Made by a program: the position numbers and the translations under genes. The notes under the pieces are model-generated. The model did no database searches, was not told the DNA's origin, and saw nothing but the letters and a program-made list of their open reading frames with translations. A stretch of DNA of 38,388 nt. It comes from Saprospiraceae bacterium. GTDB lineage: Bacteria; Bacteroidota; Bacteroidia; Chitinophagales; Saprospiraceae. Location: the NCBI GenBank assembly GCA_020629515.1, contig JAHDDE010000034.1, positions 1 through 38,388 on the forward strand. The letters are read 5' to 3'. Shown here in pieces: positions 32,565 through 38,388 of the stretch (its first letter is position 1; each line of letters starts with the position of its first letter).

Positions 32565-32598
32565 ATTTCAGCCGTTTTCATTTAGGTAAATTTGAAGT

Positions 32599-33846
32599 AT
32601 GCATAGAGTAGTAGTCACTGGAATTGGAGCACTTACTCCAATAGGTAACAATGCAGAAGAGTACAAATCAGGTCTTTTTAACGGCGTAAGCGGTGCAGGA
32701 CCTATAACTCATTTTGACGCAAGCCAATTCAGAACACAGTTCGCTTGCGAACTCAAAGGATATAATACAGGTGATTTTTTTGATAGAAAGGAAGGTCGAA
32801 AGCTGGATCCTTTTTCTCAATATGCCATTGTCACTGCTGATGAAGCAATTAAAAATTCTGGTATTGATTTTAGTAAAGAAGATCCTACCAGATCTGGAGT
32901 TATCTGGGGAAGTGGAATAGGCGGGTTTGAAGTTTTAGAATCCGAGATAAGTTATGCTGCTACCAATACGGGCACTCCTCGATATAACCCATTTCTGATA
33001 CCGAAATTAATAATTGATATAGCCGCTGGCCATATCTCTATGAAGTATGGATTAAGAGGTGTCAATTATGCCGTTGTTTCTGCTTGTGCGACTTCGACTC
33101 ATGCTTTGGCTTTATCGATGGATACGATAAGAATGGGTCGAGCAGACGTAATAGTCACAGGTGGTTCTGAAGCTGCGATAACCAAAACTGGTGTAGGAGG
33201 ATTTGGTTCTATGAAAGCACTTTCTCCTCGAAATGATGATCCTAAAACAGCCTCAAGACCTTTTGACAGAGATAGGGATGGTTTTGTTTTGGGTGAAGGT
33301 GCTGGAGGCTTTGTATTAGAGTCTTTAGAGCATGCCACTGCACGTGGAGCTAATATTATTGCAGAAATTGTCGGTGCAGGTATGACTGCTGACGCTCACC
33401 ATATCACAGCACCTCATCCAGAAGGTATCGGAGCGACACAAGTCATGATCGATGCATTGAATGATGCTAAAATGAATCCTGAAGAAATTGGCTATATCAA
33501 TGTCCACGGTACTTCAACGCCTTTAGGTGATATTGCTGAATCCAAAGCGATTAAGAAGGTATTCAAAGATCACGCATATAATCTTAATATCAGCTCAACA
33601 AAGTCTATGACAGGTCATCTCTTAGGTGCAGCTGGTGCAGTAGAAGCGATAGCCGGATTATTCGCGTTGACAGAAGGAGTTATTCCACCGACGATTAACC
33701 ATCATAACGCTGACCCAGAAATAGATGCTAAACTTAATTTCACTTTCAACCAAGCTCAAGAAAAAAAGATTAGTGCATTTTTAAGTAACACTTTCGGATT
33801 TGGAGGACATAACGCTTCTGTGATATTCAAAAAATTTGAAAACTGA
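32599..33846 (+). CDS. fabF: 3-oxoacyl-ACP synthase II (KAS II)
   Basis: The enzyme condenses malonyl-ACP with an acyl-ACP in fatty-acid elongation. The 415 residues have the thiolase fold with catalytic C163 in VSACATSTHAL, H303 in NVHGTSTPLGD, K335 in SSTKSMTGH and H340. GVIWGSGIGG and the C-terminal SNTFGFGGHNASVIF are further family blocks. Length and motifs fit FabF rather than FabB. It starts 34 bases after the acpP terminator. The FabF-rnc spacing of 32 bases suggests they share a transcript. Confidence 0.96.
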   Translation: MHRVVVTGIGALTPIGNNAEEYKSGLFNGVSGAGPITHFDASQFRTQFACELKGYNTGDFFDRKEGRKLDPFSQYAIVTADEAIKNSGIDFSKEDPTRSGVIWGSGIGGFEVLESEISYAATNTGTPRYNPFLIPKLIIDIAAGHISMKYGLRGVNYAVVSACATSTHALALSMDTIRMGRADVIVTGGSEAAITKTGVGGFGSMKALSPRNDDPKTASRPFDRDRDGFVLGEGAGGFVLESLEHATARGANIIAEIVGAGMTADAHHITAPHPEGIGATQVMIDALNDAKMNPEEIGYINVHGTSTPLGDIAESKAIKKVFKDHAYNLNISSTKSMTGHLLGAAGAVEAIAGLFALTEGVIPPTINHHNADPEIDAKLNFTFNQAQEKKISAFLSNTFGFGGHNASVIFKKFEN

Positions 33847-33878
33847 TCTGATTCAATGAATTTAGATGAATATTTAGT

Positions 33879-34592
33879 TTGATAAGGGAGACCTACAATT
33901 ATTATTTTTCAAGTGATAAGTTTTTGGCACGACGCCTAAGACAAGTTTTGGGATTCACGCCCAAACGGTTGCACTTATTCAAACTTGCATTCTATCATAA
34001 ATCAATGAATGATGAGCTCACCCAGAATAACCAGCACAATGAGCGGTTAGAATATTTAGGTGATTCTATTTTGAGTACTATTGTAGCAGAATATCTCTTC
34101 AAAAAGTATCCAAATAAGGATGAGGGATTTTTAACAAAAATGCGCTCAAAGATCGTCAAGAGAAAAACACTAAATCAGTTAGCGGGCCAGATGGGTCTAG
34201 ACATAATATTAAGCGACTATTCTCAAGGGCGTTTAAGTAGCTCTATGCTCGGCAATGCTTTTGAGGCTTTAATTGGAGCTATATATCTGGAGAAAGGATA
34301 TGCCCAAACAAAGAATTATGTCATTAGTGAAATTCTACTCAAAAATCTCGATATACACATACTTGAAAGCAAAGACGATAACTTTAAGTCTAAACTCCTC
34401 GAATGGGGGCAGAAAAATAATATAACCATCGACTACAAGCTACTCTCCAAGTATAAAATGGATAAAAGAGACAGATTTAAAGTGGCAGTTATGGTTGATG
34501 GAGAAGAAATTTCCAAAGCCGACGATTATAGCAAAAAATCTGCTGAACAATCTGCATCTAAAACGGCATTGCATAAACTTAAGATCAAATAA
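33879..34592 (+). CDS. rnc: Ribonuclease III
   Basis: The enzyme cuts double-stranded RNA in rRNA and mRNA processing. The 237 residues contain the RNase III signature NERLEYLGDS (54-63) with acidic E55, E58 and D62, and a second site in GNAFEALIGAIYLEKG. There the aspartate of the E. coli enzyme (D114) is replaced by asparagine, while the glutamate (E117) is kept. A double-stranded RNA-binding domain follows from about 165 (DNFKSKLLEWGQKNN to the end). The start is taken as TTG 33879, because an in-frame stop lies four codons upstream and the first ATG (NDELTQ region) would delete conserved sequence. The order fabF-rnc is common in Bacteroidota. Confidence 0.92.
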   Translation: MIRETYNYYFSSDKFLARRLRQVLGFTPKRLHLFKLAFYHKSMNDELTQNNQHNERLEYLGDSILSTIVAEYLFKKYPNKDEGFLTKMRSKIVKRKTLNQLAGQMGLDIILSDYSQGRLSSSMLGNAFEALIGAIYLEKGYAQTKNYVISEILLKNLDIHILESKDDNFKSKLLEWGQKNNITIDYKLLSKYKMDKRDRFKVAVMVDGEEISKADDYSKKSAEQSASKTALHKLKIK

Positions 34593-34601
34593 TAATAATC
34601 C

Positions 34602-35792
34602 ATGGACTCCCTTACCCAGATTACTTTGGGGGCTGCTGTTGGAGAAGTAGTCTTAGGTAAAAAAATTGGAAACAGGGCATTAATCTGGGGAGCTATTGGA
34701 GGTACTATCCCTGATCTCGATGTGATTGCTGGCGCTTTTACTACAGAGATCCAAGAATTGGCTTATCACAGGGGATTTTCTCATTCCATTCTATTCTCTA
34801 TTATTGGGGCGATTATATTAAGTTGGGCTATAGATAAATTATATCAGTCGAGATATCACAAATACTTTGCTACCATAGGATGGCTTCTCTTCCCAATAGG
34901 GGTAGGATTTTTCCTGAACCGATTTGAGGTACTTCCGGCTGGATTGGGATTCTCAATTTTGATATTCGTTATAACTGCATATATCTTGTATCGCAGATAC
35001 TTCATCAGATCAATTGTCAAGCCTGTTGCAACTCGCCAAGACTGGCTCTGGTTGTGCTTCTGGAGCCTACTAACGCATCCAATTTTAGATTGTTTTACGA
35101 CTTATGGCACTCAACTATTTCAACCTTTTTCGTCTTACAGGGTCGCCTTCAACACAATTTCTGTTGCCGATCCAATCTATACAGTACCATTTTTGATACT
35201 AGTGATTATAGCGTCCTTCTATCATAGATCTAATGGTACCCGTAGAATATTAGTAGGTTTAGGGATTGGTTTGAGCAGTGCCTATTTAATCTTTGCTGCC
35301 ATTAATAAACAAAGGATCAATGCCGTATTTGAGGCAACATTAGAACAAAATAATATTGAGTATACAAGATATATGACGAGTCCAACCATACTTAACAACA
35401 TATTATGGTATTGCCTAGCAGAGACTGAGGATGGATATTATCACGGATTGTATTCAATTTTTGACAATAAAAGAAAAGTAAACATCAGTTTTACGGCTCG
35501 TAATGAACATTTGATTTTGGATCACCCAGATGACAGTACGATCAAAACACTAAAATGGTTCAGTAACGACTACTATGGGCTAACCCAACTATCTGAAGAT
35601 ATACTTCAATTTAATGATCTAAGATTTGGCTCGATTGATTTTGGGGATGGTCAAGAGACTTACATTTTCAATTTTCCTATTCATCTCAAAGAAGAGGGTT
35701 ATTACGAATTAGCCAAGATAAACGGAGGTCCACCTCCTGGAGATCGAAAAAAATCTTTACAAATACTGTTTGAAAGACTAAAAGGAATTTAA
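34602..35792 (+). CDS. YdjM/DUF457-like membrane-bound metal-dependent hydrolase family protein
   Basis: The first 60 residues (MDSLTQITLGAAVGEVVLG, GGTIPDLDVIA, ELAYHRGFSHSI) carry the family's conserved residues: an HRGFSHS motif and PDLD, thought to bind metal. About six to seven membrane helices lie between 60 and 230. The C-terminal 160 residues are soluble and beta-rich (RYMTSPTILNNILWYCLAETEDGYYHGLYSI), probably outside the membrane. The family is annotated as metal-dependent hydrolase, but no substrate is established. It follows rnc by nine bases and its stop overlaps that of dapA on the other strand. Confidence 0.88.
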   Translation: MDSLTQITLGAAVGEVVLGKKIGNRALIWGAIGGTIPDLDVIAGAFTTEIQELAYHRGFSHSILFSIIGAIILSWAIDKLYQSRYHKYFATIGWLLFPIGVGFFLNRFEVLPAGLGFSILIFVITAYILYRRYFIRSIVKPVATRQDWLWLCFWSLLTHPILDCFTTYGTQLFQPFSSYRVAFNTISVADPIYTVPFLILVIIASFYHRSNGTRRILVGLGIGLSSAYLIFAAINKQRINAVFEATLEQNNIEYTRYMTSPTILNNILWYCLAETEDGYYHGLYSIFDNKRKVNISFTARNEHLILDHPDDSTIKTLKWFSNDYYGLTQLSEDILQFNDLRFGSIDFGDGQETYIFNFPIHLKEEGYYELAKINGGPPPGDRKKSLQILFERLKGI

Positions 35793-36682
35793 CTTAGGTC
35801 TAATATCTTGCGTAATACACGCTCGAGATATTTATAATTATCACTCGAAATTGGGCTAAGTGGCATGCGCACTTCATTAGTACCAAAGCCTAATATCTCC
35901 ATAGCCGTTTTGATACCGACAGGATTTCCCTCTATATATAACCATTTATGCAAGTCATAGATTAGGTTATTCATATCTCTGGCCTTATCATAATCTCCAT
36001 CAAGGGCCGATGAGATCAACGTACAAAACTGTTTAGGAAGAGCATTTCCTATAACCGATATCCCTCCATGACCACCTACAGAAATCATAGGAAGAGCGAC
36101 TTCATCATCACCTGATGTTACAAAAAAATCTTCAGGCTTATTTTTAAGGATTCTCGTGGTTTGGATCAAGTCTCCTGTAGCTTCTTTTATCCCGATAAAT
36201 TTACTACTTGCCTCCGCAAGCCTTACTGTAGTAGTCCAATCCATATTAGATTGTGTTCTTCCAGGGACGTTGTATAATATTATTGGAACTGGTGAGGCTT
36301 TCTCCATCGCCATATAATGACGATATATACCTTCTTGAGAAGGCTTAACATATCCGGGGCTTGAGGAGAGTATGGCATCAATACCCGTAAAATCAAATTG
36401 CTCGATATATCGCACCAATTCTTTAGTATTATTACCTGCAAAATTACCAGCCACTATAGGCAGTTGCCCGTCTACCACTTCGATTGCATGAGATAATATA
36501 TCTCGCGCCTCTTCTTTATTTAGTGTAGCCGTCTCACCTGTTGATCCTAATAAAACTAAATAATCTGCACCGCCATCAATAACATATTTAATGATCCTCG
36601 ATAACACATTGAAGTCTATCTCTCCATTTTTAAAAGGAGTGACTAATGCAACACCTGTACCTATATATTGAGTATGTTTCAT
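35789..36682 (-). CDS. dapA: 4-hydroxy-tetrahydrodipicolinate synthase
   Basis: The enzyme condenses pyruvate with aspartate semialdehyde in the lysine/diaminopimelate pathway. The 297-residue TIM barrel has GTGVALVTPF (8-17), GSTGE (46-50), Y111, Y137 in ILYNVPGRTQ, R142 and the Schiff-base lysine K166 in GIKEATGD. All active-site residues of E. coli DapA have counterparts; T44 is replaced by serine (S47). Related pyruvate-dependent aldolases are less likely given this full set. It starts one base after the DUF6913 stop, so the two are co-translated. Confidence 0.95.
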   Translation of the reverse strand: MKHTQYIGTGVALVTPFKNGEIDFNVLSRIIKYVIDGGADYLVLLGSTGETATLNKEEARDILSHAIEVVDGQLPIVAGNFAGNNTKELVRYIEQFDFTGIDAILSSSPGYVKPSQEGIYRHYMAMEKASPVPIILYNVPGRTQSNMDWTTTVRLAEASSKFIGIKEATGDLIQTTRILKNKPEDFFVTSGDDEVALPMISVGGHGGISVIGNALPKQFCTLISSALDGDYDKARDMNNLIYDLHKWLYIEGNPVGIKTAMEILGFGTNEVRMPLSPISSDNYKYLERVLRKILDLS

Positions 36683-36683
36683 T

Positions 36684-37208
36684 TCAGTTATTATAAATCC
36701 TTAGAAGTTCTTGATATAGGGACTTTGTATAATCAAAAAGCGAATTCTTATTATTTTCTGCTTCTAAGCAAAAAGACACATTATCTTCCCAATGACGGTC
36801 AAAGGAGATCGCCGTTTTCAATACACTATTAGATGAGGCACTTAGATAGCGTATGACTCTTGAATTATTTGGGTTGACCACCACGAGTAGATCCGTCTTA
36901 TGCTGCAGCCAGTTGATAAGAACCTCCTGTTTGGGGATATCATACCAATGACATTCTTTCTGAGAAATTTGTTGGATCTGTTCAGTAGCAGACTGTATAT
37001 AATCCGGCACTACCAAAAATCCATCACATGCTAATTGTTTACTTTTAAAATAAGCCATGGATTGTTCCATGTCATCAAAGTCATATGTAGGGTACTGAGA
37101 TAAAATAGTGATCGATTTAATTAATCCAACAGAAACGTCCTCTTTCTGTATTCCTTTTACCTTCTGATACTGTTTGTTGAAACAATACCTTTTCAGTGAA
37201 TTGATCAT
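36684..37208 (-). CDS. DUF6913-like protein of Bacteroidota, unknown function
   Basis: The 174 residues have no signal peptide or membrane helix. Two alpha/beta halves are visible: VGLIKSITILSQYPTYDFDDMEQSMAYFKSKQLACDGFLVVPDYI, and later DLLVVVNPNNSRVIRYLSASSNSVLKTAISFDRH. The order matches a short family I associate with DUF6913, usually placed directly upstream of dapA in Bacteroidota. No enzyme motif is seen. Its one-base spacing from dapA and 14 bases from accA place it in the same transcript, and a supporting role in cell-wall precursor or DAP supply is only a guess. Confidence 0.8.
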   Translation of the reverse strand: MINSLKRYCFNKQYQKVKGIQKEDVSVGLIKSITILSQYPTYDFDDMEQSMAYFKSKQLACDGFLVVPDYIQSATEQIQQISQKECHWYDIPKQEVLINWLQHKTDLLVVVNPNNSRVIRYLSASSNSVLKTAISFDRHWEDNVSFCLEAENNKNSLFDYTKSLYQELLRIYNN

Positions 37209-37222
37209 TAATGGTCACCGCT

Positions 37223-38176
37223 TTATTTTTTGACAAATCGTCCCATAGCGTCATACTTGGCCAATCGACCTTCGATCAATTCTTCTGGAGACCTTTTGGT
37301 TAATTCTTCAAGCTGATTTTTCAAATGCTTTTTAAGGCTTTTGGCCATTTTTTCTGGATCACTATGTGCCCCACCTATTGGTTCTTGTAATATCCCATCA
37401 ATTAACTCAAATTCCAACATATCTTCTGATGTCAATTTAAGGGCTTCAGCTGCTGTTTCTTTATAATCCCAGGTTCTCCATAAAATAGACGAACAGGACT
37501 CCGGAGATATTACTGTATACCAGGTATACTCCATCATAAAAATTTTGTCTCCTAATCCGATGCCTAATGCACCACCTGACGCTCCTTCTCCAATAATATA
37601 ACACAGTATCGGCACTCTAAGTTGAGACATCTCAAATAGATTCGTGGCTATCGCTTCTGCTTGACCACGTTCTTCAGCCTCTATTCCTGGATATGCACCT
37701 GGCGTATCGATAAGGCAGATTACGGGGATATTAAATTTCTCGGCAGTTTTCATTAGCCGCAAAGCCTTTCTGTATCCTTCGGGATTCGCCATACCAAAGT
37801 TTCTATACTGGCGCATCTTGGTATTCACTCCCTTTTGGTGTCCTATGATCATGACAGTCTGACCATCTATATTACCCAATCCTCCTACTATAGCCTTGTC
37901 ATCACCAAACTTCCTGTCACCATGAAGCTCTGTAAATTTTTTGCATATTTGATTGATATAATAGAGTGTATATGGCCTACTTGGATGTCTTGACAACTGT
38001 ACTTTTTGCCACCGAGTCAGATTCGCAAAAATCTCTTTCTTCTTTTTCTTGATATGATTATCAAGTTCCTTAATCTTATCAGAGACATCTATTGTCCCAT
38101 CAGTATCAAGCTTCTTGATCGTCTCAAGTTGCTCATAGAGCGTTTCTATTGGTTCTTCAAAATCTAAAAAGACCAT
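37223..38176 (-). CDS. accA: Acetyl-CoA carboxylase carboxyltransferase, alpha subunit
   Basis: AccA with AccD moves the carboxyl group from biotin to acetyl-CoA, making malonyl-CoA for fatty acids. The 317 residues show the N-terminal [18 protein letters not shown] helix, [49 protein letters not shown] and [15 protein letters not shown]. The length equals that of E. coli AccA (319). The accD gene is not in the window, as expected for this split pair. It is the first gene of the accA-DUF6913-dapA unit. Confidence 0.96.
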   Translation of the reverse strand: MVFLDFEEPIETLYEQLETIKKLDTDGTIDVSDKIKELDNHIKKKKKEIFANLTRWQKVQLSRHPSRPYTLYYINQICKKFTELHGDRKFGDDKAIVGGLGNIDGQTVMIIGHQKGVNTKMRQYRNFGMANPEGYRKALRLMKTAEKFNIPVICLIDTPGAYPGIEAEERGQAEAIATNLFEMSQLRVPILCYIIGEGASGGALGIGLGDKIFMMEYTWYTVISPESCSSILWRTWDYKETAAEALKLTSEDMLEFELIDGILQEPIGGAHSDPEKMAKSLKKHLKNQLEELTKRSPEELIEGRLAKYDAMGRFVKK

Positions 38177-38268
38177 AACCGAAGTGATTTTAACGACAGG
38201 CGAAATTATATAATTCCACCATACTAATGCAGACCTTAAGATTAAATTGAATTTTTAATTGAATATTG

Positions 38269-38299
38269 TTGCAGTATATCAAAATGGTTCATACTTTTG
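38269..38299 (+). promoter_or_regulatory. Promoter of the tRNA-Asp gene (TTG-N20-TACTTTTG)
   Basis: TTG at 38269-38271 and TACTTTTG at 38292-38299 are 20 bases apart, and the -7 box is followed by CGCC. It is a good Bacteroidota promoter and points at the tRNA 35 bases downstream. Confidence 0.65.
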
Positions 38300-38334
38300 C
38301 GCCACTTCAATGAATAGTCATTGATTTTACTTTA

Positions 38335-38388
38335 GGTCTGGTAGTTCAGTTGGTTAGAATACCTGCCTGTCACGCAGGGGGTCGCGGG
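38335..38388 (+). tRNA. tRNA-Asp (anticodon GTC), 5' part, cut by the window edge
   Basis: The acceptor strand GGTCTGG is followed by TA, a D arm with AGTTGGTTAGA, and an anticodon arm CCTGC-CTGTCAC-GCAGG that places GTC at positions 34-36. The variable loop and the start of the T stem (GCGGG) are present; the T loop and 3' acceptor strand lie beyond the window. Confidence 0.95.

Noticed and set aside
1-38388. CRISPR arrays, insertion sequences, prophage or toxin-antitoxin systems
   Set aside because: No regularly spaced repeats, transposase or integrase motifs, or terminal inverted repeats were found on either strand; gene content is typical chromosomal core.

Overview
The window is a low-GC, gene-dense chromosomal segment of a Bacteroidota bacterium. 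I infer a Saprospiria/Cytophagales-like lineage from gene families and order, not from a marker tree. The evidence is the -7 promoter element TAnnTTTG in front of many genes, the near absence of Shine-Dalgarno sequences, the tandem TPR / DUF4292 / EnvC-like genes, the PadR-PspC pair, the dapA-DUF6913 pair, a DAHP synthase fused to chorismate mutase, and lipoproteins with SCS(S)DD-type N termini. No insertion sequence, prophage, CRISPR array or integrase is visible. Most of the window is housekeeping and biosynthesis.

Layout. 1-1355: the start of a secreted GH65-type protein (cut by the window edge) and a short leuA, both on the minus strand. 1499-3046: a 515-aa helical-repeat protein of unknown function. 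3049-7298: a complete aromatic amino-acid unit with a promoter, a 21-codon leader peptide rich in Phe and Tyr, an overlapping antiterminator/terminator pair, pheA, an aminotransferase, tyrA, the DAHP synthase-chorismate mutase fusion and a final terminator. 7383-10027: a 4-TM membrane protein, a DUF898 membrane protein and an M48 protease. 10024-12828: a small beta-barrel-like protein, a secreted esterase, and a divergent membrane-anchored LytTR regulator. 12836-16803: glyS, proC, a GH16 laminarinase-like lipoprotein and a companion lipoprotein. 16865-18445: prfC. 18577-20433: a cation/proton antiporter with an RCK domain. 20430-22441: a PadR repressor gene with a palindromic operator inside its promoter, followed by a PspC-toastrack gene split by a frameshift at a run of ten A. 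22575-23141: a polysaccharide deacetylase. 23274-24987: gltX and a 58-aa conserved-looking gene. 24993-30664: a minus-strand unit of TPR protein, DUF4292 lipoprotein, degenerate EnvC-like protein, hflX and M29 aminopeptidase. 30720-32153: pyk. 32265-35792: acpP, fabF, rnc and a YdjM-like membrane protein. 35789-38176: accA, DUF6913 and dapA. 38335 to the end: the 5' part of tRNA-Asp(GTC).

The strongest observations are regulatory. The pheA operon carries what reads as a complete ribosome-mediated attenuator: Phe/Tyr codons, a leader stop codon inside the antiterminator strand, and a 10-12 bp terminator 12 bases before the pheA start. The PspC gene needs a -1 shift at A10 to make its full 532-aa membrane protein, which could be programmed slippage, phase variation or a sequencing error. 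The PadR promoter has a perfect 10-bp palindrome between its -33 and -7 boxes and a second copy of the motif about 40 bp upstream. These are read from sequence only; no database search was run.
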